64,000 nucleotides of DNA from an uncultured Clostridia bacterium (GCA_927362715.1 CAKMIX010000001.1:62001-126000); one strand, 5' to 3'. Shown: positions 50,850-59,647, numbered from the stretch's first letter. Translations and numbers: made by a program. Notes: generated from the sequence alone by a model not told the origin.

Positions 50850-51167
50850 TTACAGATTTTCGTCCAAAAACGCCTCGATGTCCTCGACCTCACCGCCGCC
50901 TACACGACGTGCGATCTCCTTGCCGCCCTGCACGAGGACGAGCGTCGGGATGGAAAGGACGCCGTACATTGCCGCAAGGTCGCCGGATTCGTCCACATTG
51001 ATCTTACAGACCTTTACCGTATCGGTCTTTTCGGCAAATGCTGCGATCTCCCCGGCGAACACCTTACAGGGCGCGCACCAATCCGCGTAAAAATCGATCA
51101 GCACCGGCATCTCGCTTTTCGAGATCTCCTGCTGAAAGTTATCCAGATTGACTTTCTTGATTTCCAT
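50850..51167 (-). CDS. trxA: Thioredoxin
   Basis: A 105-residue thioredoxin with the redox motif WCAPCK near residue 30 and the conserved cis-proline in VLSIPTLVLV. Length is normal. AAGGAG precedes the ATG by eight bases. It lies downstream of pyrB and a flavodoxin-fold reductase on the same strand, though separated by 50 bases. Confidence 0.96.
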   Translation of the reverse strand: MEIKKVNLDNFQQEISKSEMPVLIDFYADWCAPCKVFAGEIAAFAEKTDTVKVCKINVDESGDLAAMYGVLSIPTLVLVQGGKEIARRVGGGEVEDIEAFLDENL

Positions 51168-51217
51168 GAAAACACTCCTTATCTTTGGGTAGCGACAATA
51201 TACCGCTTCGTTTGGTT

Positions 51218-51766
51218 TTATTCTATACGTTTGGCAAGCTGATATGCGCGCTGCAGGTCTGTCTCCCCTACCCCGTGCTCGTCCGTGCCCGCCGCCGTGA
51301 CTGTACCGACGATCTTGGTATTCATCACGGAAAACGCACGTCCTGCCTGCTGCGCAACGATCGTCTGCCCGGGTTCGGCTTCGTCCCCCGCCGTCAAAAG
51401 CAGGACCGCCTGTTTCGGCTTCGGGACAGGCGTTTGGATCCCGCGGCGAAACCGTGCGCAGTAGAACCGCTGGAAACGGTCGAACAGCGCTTTCATCGGC
51501 GCAGGGAAGGACATCAAATAGATGGGCGTTGCCACCACGACGAGATCCGCTTCAAAATAGCGGCGCATAAACAGATCCAGATCCTTTTTGGAGCAGCCAT
51601 CAGAAGCCTTACAGTAGCCGCAGTCGTTGCAGGGCGTAGGTTTTAGATCAAACAGCCGCACGACCTCGACCTCGCAGCTTTTCGGAAGTCCCTTTAGGAA
51701 CGCGCCGCACAGCTTTGCGGTATTGCCCACCGCACGCGGCGAGCCGAACAGCACCAGCGCTTTCAT
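51218..51766 (-). CDS. NAD(P)H-dependent FMN reductase-like flavoprotein
   Basis: A 182-residue flavodoxin-fold protein. It opens MKALVLFGSPRAVGNTAKL, the FMN-phosphate loop, and has a cysteine cluster CNDCGYCKASDGC near residue 48, as in iron-sulfur flavoproteins. VVVATPIYLMSFPAPMKALF is the second flavin-binding segment. The cysteines could bind a cluster. The ATG overlaps the pyrB stop in an ATGA junction. Confidence 0.9.
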   Translation of the reverse strand: MKALVLFGSPRAVGNTAKLCGAFLKGLPKSCEVEVVRLFDLKPTPCNDCGYCKASDGCSKKDLDLFMRRYFEADLVVVATPIYLMSFPAPMKALFDRFQRFYCARFRRGIQTPVPKPKQAVLLLTAGDEAEPGQTIVAQQAGRAFSVMNTKIVGTVTAAGTDEHGVGETDLQRAYQLAKRIE

Positions 51767-52833
51767 TCCTCCAGCAGGCTGTCGCAGTACAGACAGACCG
51801 CCCTGCCCCCTTTGTCATAAAATCGGTGCGGCACATAGCTTTCGGTATTGGTGACGCACCGCGGATTTTTGCACGAACGCGCATCGTCCCAGCGCTGCGG
51901 CGCGGGCAGCATGCCGGAACGCGATTGCAGCATGGTGATGATGAGCGCCATGCGCGCGTACATACCGTATTCCGCCTGCTCAAAATATTTGGCGCGCGGG
52001 TCGTCGTCGACGCCGACGGTGATCTCATCCACACGCGGCAGCGGGTGCAGCACCACGAGGTCGGATTTTGCAAGCCGCATTTTTTCCTCATCCAGCACAT
52101 AGATGCCCTTTTGCGCTTCGTATTCCGCGGCAGACGGGAAGCGCTCCTGCTGAATGCGCGTCATATACAGCACGTCAAGCTCTGAGATCGACGCTTCCAA
52201 ACTGTCGGAAAAGCTGTATGCACAGCCGCTTTCTTCGAGGATCTTGAGAATATACGGCGGCATTTGCAGCTGCGGCGTGGAGATCATCACAAAACGGTTG
52301 CCTTTGTATTTGGACAGCGTTTTGATGAGTGAATGCACCGTCCTGCCGTTTTTCATATCGCCGCAAAGTCCGATCGTCAAGCCCTCCAACGTGCCCTTTT
52401 CATAGGAAAGCGTTACAAGGTCGGTAAGCGTCTGCGTCGGGTGCAGGTGCCCGCCGTCGCCCGCATTGATAATGGGGCTTTTGGAATAAAGCGACGCGGC
52501 AAGCGCCGAGCCCTCCACAGGATTGCGCATCACGATCAGATCCGCATAGCCGCTGACAACGCGGATGGTGTCTTTCAAGCTCTCACCTTTTGCGACAGAG
52601 GCGTTGGAAGGGTTGTCAAAACCGATGACTTTGCCGCCGAGACGCAGCATAGCAGTTTGGAAGGACATCTGCGTGCGCGTAGACGGCTCGTAAAACAGCG
52701 TCGCCATGATCTTACCATGGCAGGCGTCTGTAAATATCGAGGGGTTATCGCGGATCATACCCGCCAGACGGATGATCTCCGCCAAATCCTCTTTAGTCAT
52801 ATCTGCAAGGTCGATCAAATTGCGTGCCTGCAT
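51763..52833 (-). CDS. pyrB: Aspartate carbamoyltransferase with fused PyrI-like zinc module
   Basis: A 356-residue enzyme condensing carbamoyl phosphate and aspartate in pyrimidine synthesis. The carbamoyl-phosphate motif is STRTQMSFQ near residue 54, with HLHPTQTL near 134 and HPLPRVDEI near 268. The last ~36 residues form a C-x4-C-x20-C-x2-C zinc site, matching the zinc-binding domain of the regulatory subunit PyrI, whose allosteric nucleotide domain is absent. ATG 52833 has GGGAG eight bases upstream. The flavoprotein gene overlaps its end. Confidence 0.9.
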   Translation of the reverse strand: MQARNLIDLADMTKEDLAEIIRLAGMIRDNPSIFTDACHGKIMATLFYEPSTRTQMSFQTAMLRLGGKVIGFDNPSNASVAKGESLKDTIRVVSGYADLIVMRNPVEGSALAASLYSKSPIINAGDGGHLHPTQTLTDLVTLSYEKGTLEGLTIGLCGDMKNGRTVHSLIKTLSKYKGNRFVMISTPQLQMPPYILKILEESGCAYSFSDSLEASISELDVLYMTRIQQERFPSAAEYEAQKGIYVLDEEKMRLAKSDLVVLHPLPRVDEITVGVDDDPRAKYFEQAEYGMYARMALIITMLQSRSGMLPAPQRWDDARSCKNPRCVTNTESYVPHRFYDKGGRAVCLYCDSLLEE

Positions 52834-52913
52834 ATCCGTCACTCCCACGATGTTGGATTTCCGCGCTGTGTATCCGCCGCTTTCCATGCAGCGAGCGCGC
52901 TTGCTTTTCATTT

Positions 52914-52942
52914 TATTGTAACAAGGTTCCGAAAAAAAAGCA
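52914..52942 (-). promoter_or_regulatory. Sigma-A promoter of pyrB
   Basis: On the minus strand TTGCTT (52937-52942), 17 bases, TACAAT (52914-52919), about 80 bases before the start codon. No PyrR-type attenuator is obvious in the leader. Confidence 0.65.
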
Positions 52943-53014
52943 AGCCGTGAATGACCTGTTTTACGGTTCGCTTGACCTTCCGCCTGCTTGCATTCGGTAA
53001 AGCCGTGAACATAT

Positions 53015-53055
53015 GCAAAGCCCGCAAGCCGTTCCGAAGCGGCAAGCGGGCTTTG
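53015..53055 (-). terminator. Terminator of the DUF2804 gene
   Basis: Arms CAAAGCCCGC (53016-53025) and GCGGGCTTTG (53046-53055) form a stem with a second inner hairpin. The following T run on the minus strand is short. Confidence 0.6.
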
Positions 53056-53074
53056 TGCGGTATATTTTCAGAGC

Positions 53075-54097
53075 TTACCAATGGTTATCCGAAAATTCGC
53101 AGAACGCCGTCATATCCCGAATCTCCAGCGTTGTGCCGTCGTCCAGGCCGACCGTTCCGTTCCACTTGCCGAAGACCTGATGGCAGCGGTTGCCTACACC
53201 TAAAAAGCGCAGATTGGTGTAATTGTCGTATTCGGGCGTCATCGTCATCTCGAAGCGGCCGTCGTTGGAGGTAAACACCCACGGCTTCATGTAATCCTTT
53301 GGATCCTTTTGCAGGTATACCTGATCGATTTTATGCGCTACGCCGTCCAGAAAAAGCGTATTTTCGCTTGCAGCGCGCATATCGCCGAAACCCCAACCGA
53401 TCTCAAAGCCAAAGATCCGCCCGTCGGGAAGCCGGTAGCTTCCGTTTCCCCAATACCAGCTTTGTATGAACGGCCAAACACCGCGCCCCCAGTCGAGAAG
53501 CCCAAATGCGGTCTCCGGGTGGAATTCGATCACTCTTTTGCCGAGGCGCACCCGGCCGGTGACGGGCATGCAGTTTATCTTTTGATTTAAGTAAAAGTGC
53601 CCTTTCTGCTTAAAGGGGACCGCCATGACCAGCGACTGCAGCCCGGGCATAACGTCATAAATGATGTCCGCTTTAAAGTCGCCTCCCTTTTTGTTGCGGC
53701 CGCGCAGTTTCAAAATACGCTTTGTCTCCGTCACATCAAAGGACATATAAAAGTTCTTTTTGTCGATGGTGATCTTGTGCGGTACTTCCGTATTGGCAGG
53801 CAGATGATATTTATCAAACGGAAATAAAACCAAATCGTTGCACTCGAATTTTTCCCCGGTCTGCCGGTCAAAAAGAGTAACGCCGCTCATCCCGCCGTAG
53901 GACAGCGTACCGATGGTCATTTGCATGGTATAGCGCTCGTTCGTGATCTGGTAAAAATCCCACTCCTTTATGCGCAGCGGGTTTGCCCGGATGTCGCTTC
54001 GCACGTAATCATACAGGTTATGTACGCAGAAGCCCGGTTCGGCGACATTCCCCTGCGCGTCCAGAAGCCGTGTGCGCTCGGTAATTTGATGCTGCAT
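53075..54097 (-). CDS. DUF2804 domain-containing protein
   Basis: A 340-residue protein matching the DUF2804 family in its opening ITERTRLLDAQGNV and in WGRGVWPFIQSWYWGNGS near residue 215. The family is mostly beta structure and of unknown function. GGAGG six bases before ATG 54097 fixes the start; ten extra codons upstream lack one. No operon partner is seen, and a lipoprotein gene lies about 100 bases upstream. Confidence 0.88.
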   Translation of the reverse strand: MQHQITERTRLLDAQGNVAEPGFCVHNLYDYVRSDIRANPLRIKEWDFYQITNERYTMQMTIGTLSYGGMSGVTLFDRQTGEKFECNDLVLFPFDKYHLPANTEVPHKITIDKKNFYMSFDVTETKRILKLRGRNKKGGDFKADIIYDVMPGLQSLVMAVPFKQKGHFYLNQKINCMPVTGRVRLGKRVIEFHPETAFGLLDWGRGVWPFIQSWYWGNGSYRLPDGRIFGFEIGWGFGDMRAASENTLFLDGVAHKIDQVYLQKDPKDYMKPWVFTSNDGRFEMTMTPEYDNYTNLRFLGVGNRCHQVFGKWNGTVGLDDGTTLEIRDMTAFCEFSDNHW

Positions 54098-54196
54098 AAG
54101 CTGCCTCCTTTTTCTGTCTTCAGCCATTCAAGTTCTGCATATTTTAGGCGGGAAGCCTGATTTACCCGGCTGCGTGTGATGTCCCCGCGAGCGAAA

Positions 54197-55066
54197 TCAA
54201 TATTGAAAATCGGTGATTTCAAGCGTATTCTGCAACGCGGCGGTTCCATCGATCTCAAATCGGATCGGCTTCACTTCGATCGCACCCTTTGCTGTGATTT
54301 GAACATATGTCATCTGCCGAAGCGAGACGATCTCCTGCGTATGGGGGTTGAGCACCAAAGTCGCGGTACAGTCATGATAATAGATCGAATAATACTCCGG
54401 CTTGACGACACGGAGTTTTTCGATCTCCGTATCTATGACCTTTTTGGAGATCGGCGAAAACATCTGCCCATGATAGGAAACAAAAGGTTCGGGGTCTGTT
54501 TCGGGATTGAGCGTGATGACGATCTCATAATTCCCATCCGAAAGTTCTCGGCAAGCAGCCGTTTGAATCGCTTCTTCCGCATCTTCCGGCGCGAGCAGGC
54601 AGCCTGCGCTGCCTTCATAGAGCGGGAAGTAGGTGGTGTCTGCGCCCTTTTCATGGATCTCGGGATCCCTTTCGGCTTTTTCCTTTGTGGTCATAAATCT
54701 GGAAGCCAGACTCAGCGCAACATTGACGGCAGCCTGGTCGAAATTCTTTTCCGTGATCTCCTGATATTCCATTTTCGTATATGCCGGCTTTTCGGACTTT
54801 GCTTTGTTCATGACCGATGTATACAGTGCCAGAATCTCCGTTTTTGTGGTCGGCACAGTCGGATGCGCAGCTTCTCGCGCCTGCACCTGTGCTGCATTCT
54901 GCGTACTGCCCACGGTAGTCGGCACGGCAGATGGATCCGCCCCGTTTACTGCTGTTGTTGTCGTATTGCCGCCGTCGTCACCGGACGAGGATTTGCAAGC
55001 CGCAAGTGAAAGCAGCATGGCAACCGCCAAGCCCAGCGCAAGGCATTTAAACCCCAATTTTTTCAT
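54197..55066 (-). CDS. Lipoprotein of unknown function, paralogue-like
   Basis: A 289-residue secreted lipoprotein: KKLGFKCLALGLAV signal, lipobox LSLAAC, a Ser/Gly/Thr-rich linker, then a segment TKTEILALYTSVMNKAKSEK and a beta-rich C-terminus with KAKS- and tyrosine-rich blocks. This layout matches the protein at 27850-28794. ATG 55066 is preferred since the upstream frame reads through a promoter-like AT region. Function unknown. Confidence 0.8.
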   Translation of the reverse strand: MKKLGFKCLALGLAVAMLLSLAACKSSSGDDGGNTTTTAVNGADPSAVPTTVGSTQNAAQVQAREAAHPTVPTTKTEILALYTSVMNKAKSEKPAYTKMEYQEITEKNFDQAAVNVALSLASRFMTTKEKAERDPEIHEKGADTTYFPLYEGSAGCLLAPEDAEEAIQTAACRELSDGNYEIVITLNPETDPEPFVSYHGQMFSPISKKVIDTEIEKLRVVKPEYYSIYYHDCTATLVLNPHTQEIVSLRQMTYVQITAKGAIEVKPIRFEIDGTAALQNTLEITDFQY

Positions 55067-55269
55067 TTCTTTCTTGGCCTCATTTCTCGGCACCCTCATC
55101 AAAAGTCGAACAAAGTATATAAAATTTATATACCTAAACCGTATTTTATAGTACAATCCACGAACAGTCAATTCTTTTTTCCGATTCTGTACAAATATAT
55201 ATTATCCGTCCATTAACAGCAATTATGTTGCTATACTTAAGCGAAATTTTTGAAATATGAAAAAAGTAC

Positions 55270-55298
55270 TTGACAAAGGCGCGTGTGCGTAGTATGAT
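55270..55298 (+). promoter_or_regulatory. Sigma-A promoter of tRNA-fMet
   Basis: TTGACA (55270-55275), 17 bases, TATGAT (55293-55298), 31 bases before the tRNA. Confidence 0.88.
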
Positions 55299-55328
55299 AT
55301 TAGAGCGCTCAAGAGAGCGGATGCATAT

Positions 55329-55405
<77 letters not shown>

Positions 55406-55410
55406 AATCA

Positions 55411-55450
55411 GTTACCGTTGTTGATACAATATCAGCAACGGTAATTTTTT
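55411..55450 (+). terminator. Terminator after tRNA-fMet
   Basis: An imperfect 15-bp stem (TTACCGTTG and CAACGGTAA outer arms) is followed by TTTTTTG. Confidence 0.85.
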
Positions 55451-55788
55451 GTTTATGGGTGTTTTGGGCTGATTTTTGGATGAAATCCGGAGTATTCCGC
55501 ATATTTTCGGCTCTGCGCCAAGGATAGGTCAGCATCCTATACTTCCTTGCCCGGAAACAACAGCACCAAGTAAAATAACAATCGTTAAAAGATAGAAACG
55601 ATAAATTATTATTCTCTATATAAAAAGCCGTCCATGGCCTGGAGCACTGCCCGCTGTGGACGGTTTTCTTCGTGTACCCCCGGGACAAAAGGGACAAAAA
55701 GGACTGCCAATCTTCGGGCAGAACACCTACTTGTAATTTGCCGCCGCCAGAGTTAACATGACACACACCTTTGAAGGAGGGTAATGAA
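55451..55788. other. Gene-free left border of the mobile region
   Basis: No ORF here has a ribosome-binding site and coding-like composition. A hairpin CCGTCCA/TGGACGG with a T run (55628-55667) has no obvious gene to terminate. It is followed at 55682-55699 by two tandem copies of GGGACAAAA. The left junction of the mobile element probably lies in this stretch, but no att core can be identified. Confidence 0.5.
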
Positions 55789-56106
55789 ATGGGCGACTAT
55801 ATAAAACGGCTGCGGCAATATGTCGAGGCCAACCCAATCCTCTTTGATGAGGAGTGGGATCATCCTGCAATGGATTCTTTGTACTGGCACTACAGTGAAA
55901 GCCACTACATGGGCAATGAGAAAACCAAGGAAATCAGCCGTGAATTGAATGACCGCCTTGAAGAACTGTCCTTCCGGGAGAACAACCGAGTGTTTTCCCT
56001 GGTAGGTTCTCTCTGTGCCGAGCATGAGCGGATTGCTTTCTTTGCCGGACTCCAGTTGGGAGCGCAGCTGATGCTGGAGTTAATGGAAGAAACTGTTCAG
56101 GACTGA
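55789..56106 (+). CDS. Small conserved mobile-element protein (DUF6809-like)
   Basis: A 105-residue acidic helical protein (MGDYIKRLRQYVEANP, then a central WHYSESHYMGNEKTKEI). Small proteins of this type occur in clostridial integrative elements, and I associate it with DUF6809 from memory only. GAAGGAGGG precedes the ATG. It is the first gene of the element, convergent with the recombinases. Function unknown. Confidence 0.75.
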   Translation: MGDYIKRLRQYVEANPILFDEEWDHPAMDSLYWHYSESHYMGNEKTKEISRELNDRLEELSFRENNRVFSLVGSLCAEHERIAFFAGLQLGAQLMLELMEETVQD

Positions 56107-56149
56107 AACTCACAGAGCCTTTCACATCTAACAAGGACAAACAGAAAAA

Positions 56150-56200
56150 CAGACCCAGGTCGACAGAATCATACCTGCCACCTGGGTCTGCTTTTGTTTT
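56150..56200. terminator. Bidirectional terminator
   Basis: AGACCCAGGT (56151-56160) pairs with ACCTGGGTCT (56180-56189); T runs flank both sides, so it ends the small-protein gene and the recombinase operon. Confidence 0.85.
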
Positions 56201-56203
56201 GTC

Positions 56204-57793
56204 TCATAGTCTCGTTTTGACTTCCTTTCCATCCTTGAACCGGAATACCACCCGCTCGTCAGCGTAGATGGTGACATGGTCGACGGTGCCCTGCCAGAGT
56301 TTTTCATCGAAAGTAAGGGGCAGGTCGTCCAATTCACCCAACTCGAACATCATGCCGCCGATGGTGATGGCGTCCGCGTTCATTTTGTCTCGTTGTTTTT
56401 GCAGGGTGGCCAGTTTGGTTTGGATCTCCTTGTAGCGGCTGCACAGGTCATCATGGGCGGCTCGGTAGCTTTCTTCCGTGACGGTGTTGGCAGCATTCTG
56501 TTCAATACACACCCGCAGCATTGCGGCGACAGCGCTTAGTTCTTCCTCCAGGTTGGCAATATCGGCATCGATAAAATCAGTGTCCGTAAGTACCTTTTGG
56601 GCGTAGCGGAGCCGGTCGATGGCGGCATTCCGGTCGGAAAGATACTCCCCAAGGGCTACCAAGTACAGTTCTTTCAGCCGCTCCTCGGTCAGGTGGGGTG
56701 TTTCGCATTTGCGTTCCCCTTTGAACTTGCCGTTGCATTGCCAGATAACACGGCGGTAGCGGTCGGTGGAGTGCCAGGTTTTGGCACCGAAAATATCGCC
56801 GCAGTCGGCGCAGATGATCTTCCCGGAGAAGGGGCTGGTCTGATGGTGACGGTTGAGGCTGTTTTTGCGCCGTTCCAACTCCACCTGAACCTGCTCCCAT
56901 TCCCAGGGTTCGATGATGGCGGGGTGACTGTCCTCCACATAGTACTGCGGAACCTCTCCCTCATTGATTTTGGTCTTCTTCGTGAGAAAGTCCACGGTGA
57001 AGGACTTTTGGAGCAGCGCGGAGCCTTTATACTTTTCATTGCGCAGAATGCTTTCCACGGTTGCCCTCTGCCAGACAGTCTTTTTACCCGGCGTTGGGAC
57101 GCCGTCGTTTGTCAGTGCGGCGGCGATGGCGTTGGTAGATTTCCCTGCGAGGAACTCCCGGTAGATGCGTTTGATAATCTCCGCTTCTTCGGGGACGATC
57201 TCCGGAAGTCCGTCCGAACCCTTGCGATAGCCCAAAAATTGACCGTAGGGAATGCTGACCTTGCCGTCGGAGAACCGCTTTCGCTGACCCCATGTGACAT
57301 TTTCGGAAATGCTTCGGCTTTCCTCTTGAGCGAGACTGGACATAATGGTGATAAGCAGTTCACCTTTGGAGTCAAAAGTCATGATATTTTCTTTCTGGAA
57401 GAAACATTCACACCCCACTTCTTTCAGCTTGCGGATGGTAGTCAGGCTGTCCACGGTGTTTCGTGCAAAACGGCTGACGCTCTTGGTGACAATCAGGTCG
57501 ATTTTCCCCGCCAGTGCATCCCGAATCATGCGGTTAAAGCCCTCCCGGCGCTTGGTGTTAACGGCGCTAATCCCTTCGTCGGTGTAGACCCCAACGAAAT
57601 CCCAATCCGGATTGTCCTGGATAAACCGTGTATAGTAGTCCACCTGAGCTTCGTAGGAGGTGAGCTGTTCCTCACTGTCCGTGGAGACCCGGGCGTAGGC
57701 CGCCACCCTGCGGCGCACCCGCTCTTTGGCGGGCATTTTGGTGTGGAGATTGATTGTAGCGGGTATGATGGTGACATTTTTAGCTTTCGGCAT
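56204..57793 (-). CDS. Large serine recombinase (second of a tandem pair)
   Basis: A 529-residue recombinase. The resolvase domain has the catalytic serine in VAAYARVSTDSEEQ near residue 35 and TKSVSRFARNTVDSL near 98. A DNA-binding recombinase domain follows, then a zinc ribbon (CADCGDIFG ... CNGKFKGERKC) and a coiled coil. Such enzymes integrate and excise mobile DNA at short core sites. The ATG at 57793 overlaps the preceding recombinase stop by 14 bases, so the two are cotranslated. Confidence 0.94.
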   Translation of the reverse strand: MPKAKNVTIIPATINLHTKMPAKERVRRRVAAYARVSTDSEEQLTSYEAQVDYYTRFIQDNPDWDFVGVYTDEGISAVNTKRREGFNRMIRDALAGKIDLIVTKSVSRFARNTVDSLTTIRKLKEVGCECFFQKENIMTFDSKGELLITIMSSLAQEESRSISENVTWGQRKRFSDGKVSIPYGQFLGYRKGSDGLPEIVPEEAEIIKRIYREFLAGKSTNAIAAALTNDGVPTPGKKTVWQRATVESILRNEKYKGSALLQKSFTVDFLTKKTKINEGEVPQYYVEDSHPAIIEPWEWEQVQVELERRKNSLNRHHQTSPFSGKIICADCGDIFGAKTWHSTDRYRRVIWQCNGKFKGERKCETPHLTEERLKELYLVALGEYLSDRNAAIDRLRYAQKVLTDTDFIDADIANLEEELSAVAAMLRVCIEQNAANTVTEESYRAAHDDLCSRYKEIQTKLATLQKQRDKMNADAITIGGMMFELGELDDLPLTFDEKLWQGTVDHVTIYADERVVFRFKDGKEVKTRL

Positions 57794-59057
57794 GGTCTTT
57801 CTTCCTCTCCCTTGTCTTTTTGCCAGCGACCCGGCGCATCTCCTCTGTCCAACTCTCCGCACGGGAGCGGTCCTGCCAGCGTTTTACGGCTTTTGTCCCG
57901 TCTTTGAGGGTAAATTCCAACAGATTCCCGCTTCGGGCTGTAATCGCCGTAATTTCGCTCACAGGCTCCACCTGAGCAGCAACTTGCATCAGCTTTTCTT
58001 CCGGGACGGCTTTGGAGGGGCAGTGGGCTTTCCCGTAAGAATTGTAGGTGGAACAGATCCAGATCGGTCCCGTGGCGGTGGTTTTGCGGCGATAGTGTTT
58101 GCCACAGATGGCACAGGTGATAAGGCCGGTAAACAAGGAGAGTTTCCGTGGCTTGGTAGGTGCGTATTTCTCCTTCCTCCGCTGGATCTCGTCCTGAACA
58201 GCCTGAAAGGTTTCCGGCGGGATAATGGCTTCGTGGGTATTCGCTGCATGATATTGGGGCAGTTCTCCCTGATTCTTCCGGGTGATTTTGGTCAGATGGT
58301 TCTCACGAAATTTGGTCTGGAGAAGGAGATTTCCGGTATAGGCGTAGTTGCGCAGGATTCTGTCCACGGCACTCTTGTGAAAGACGCAGCCACTTTGGGT
58401 GGCATACCCTTCCTCGTTGAGTCGCTTGACAATGGCGGCAGTTCCTTTTCCATCCAGATAGTCCCGAAAGATTCCTCTGACAATATCCGCTTCTTCCGGA
58501 ACCACCACCAGCCTGCCGTTCTCTCCACGGTACCCCAGCATGAAGAAGCGCCATGGAATGCCCTGCTCAAAGTTGCGCCTGACCCGCCACTTTTGATTTT
58601 CACTGGCGGAGAGGCTTTCTTCCTGGGCATAGCTTGCCAGGATGGAGAGCATCAGTTCTCCGTCGGCGGTGGCGGTATCGATGGATTGTTCTTCAAAATA
58701 TACGCTGATGCCCAGTTCTTTCAGTTCCCGTACCGTTTCCAGAAGAGTCACGGTGTTGCGGGAAAAGCGGGAAATGGACTTGGTGATGATGTGGTCTATT
58801 TTGCCTGCCCGGCAGTCGGCGAGCATCCGCTGGAAGTTCTCACGGCTGTCCCTGGTACCGGTCTTGGCCTCATCGGCATATACACCCACATACACCCAGC
58901 CCGGGTGGTGACGGATGTAGGTGCTGTAGTAATCCACCTGAGTCGCCAGGGAGTGCAGCATGGCGTCCTTATCACTGGACACTCTGGCATATGCCGCCAC
59001 TCGACGGGCTTTTGGCATGGGTGTCGGAAACTGAATTTGCGTTACGGTTCTTGGCAT
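57780..59057 (-). CDS. Large serine recombinase (first of a tandem pair)
   Basis: A 425-residue recombinase with the catalytic serine in VAAYARVSSDKDAM near residue 20 and TKSISRFSRNTVTLL near 83. The recombinase domain and zinc ribbon (CAICGKHYRRK ... CSTYNSYGKAHC) follow, and the C-terminal coiled coil is short. It differs clearly from its neighbour, so the pair did not arise by recent duplication. GGAGG lies five bases before ATG 59057. Confidence 0.94.
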   Translation of the reverse strand: MPRTVTQIQFPTPMPKARRVAAYARVSSDKDAMLHSLATQVDYYSTYIRHHPGWVYVGVYADEAKTGTRDSRENFQRMLADCRAGKIDHIITKSISRFSRNTVTLLETVRELKELGISVYFEEQSIDTATADGELMLSILASYAQEESLSASENQKWRVRRNFEQGIPWRFFMLGYRGENGRLVVVPEEADIVRGIFRDYLDGKGTAAIVKRLNEEGYATQSGCVFHKSAVDRILRNYAYTGNLLLQTKFRENHLTKITRKNQGELPQYHAANTHEAIIPPETFQAVQDEIQRRKEKYAPTKPRKLSLFTGLITCAICGKHYRRKTTATGPIWICSTYNSYGKAHCPSKAVPEEKLMQVAAQVEPVSEITAITARSGNLLEFTLKDGTKAVKRWQDRSRAESWTEEMRRVAGKKTRERKKDHAES

Positions 59058-59139
59058 AGTGTCCTCCTTTGTATCAAGTATCGTCGGTAACATATATTGC
59101 TCGTTTCAGAGAAAATAGCAAGTCTATACCTCCTATATC

Positions 59140-59334
59140 TCAAAGAAAGATGCTGTCCCGAGTCATGCCGGTTTTCACGGCAAGAACCCTTTCGGCACGG
59201 TCACGGGTCTGTTCGTCCAGTTCTCCCTCACAGCAGCGGTGCTCCAGCATTGCCGACAGGATCCGGTACAGGATGAGAGCTTCTTGCATCGGCATAGCAG
59301 GCACGGGAGCAGTATTTTCGGTTCCGGTTGCCAT
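59140..59334 (-). CDS. Small helical protein of unknown function
   Basis: A 64-residue frame, MATGTENTAPVPAMPMQEAL then a helix-rich end with RILSAMLEHRCCEGELDEQT. AAGGAG lies ten bases before ATG 59334. It overlaps the end of the HTH/zinc-finger gene in another frame by about 107 bases. Small genes of this kind commonly precede recombinases in such elements. Function unknown. Confidence 0.55.
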   Translation of the reverse strand: MATGTENTAPVPAMPMQEALILYRILSAMLEHRCCEGELDEQTRDRAERVLAVKTGMTRDSIFL

Positions 59335-59647
59335 AGCTTTCAAACTCCTTTCCACAGTACGCACAGGTCAGACGATAATAGGCTTTACGCTGTACCTTTT
59401 CCGGGTGGGCGTTCCACCAAGTATTCCGGCACTTGTCGGAGCAGAACCGTTTGGCTTTTCTGCCCTTTACCTGCACGATGGGTTTTCCGCACCAAAGGCA
59501 CTCTACCTGAAGGACATCTTCCGGAGGGTGGCGGCGCATATAAGAACGGATGGTGTTGACGGAGATGTGAAGGGCAAGCGCAATGTCCATAGCGGACTTG
59601 CCACGGCCACGCATCGTGTTCAGCACTTCAATTTGATATTTGGTCAT
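59228..59647 (-). CDS. HTH and double zinc-finger DNA-binding protein
   Basis: A 139-residue protein. The first ~40 residues form a helix-turn-helix (GKSAMDIALALHISVNTIRSYM), followed by two treble-clef-like zinc fingers, CLWCGKPI...FCSDKC and CAYCGKEF...YCSRAC. This suggests a regulator or accessory DNA-binding factor of the element. GGAGG lies just upstream of ATG 59647, and a palindrome GGGTAATTACCC lies 24 bases farther upstream. Confidence 0.82.
   Translation of the reverse strand: MTKYQIEVLNTMRGRGKSAMDIALALHISVNTIRSYMRRHPPEDVLQVECLWCGKPIVQVKGRKAKRFCSDKCRNTWWNAHPEKVQRKAYYRLTCAYCGKEFESYGNRNRKYCSRACYADARSSHPVPDPVGNAGAPLL

Noticed and set aside
56597-59090. Two long plus-strand open frames opposite the recombinases
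   Set aside because: Both are antisense to conserved serine recombinase domains and lack ribosome-binding sites.
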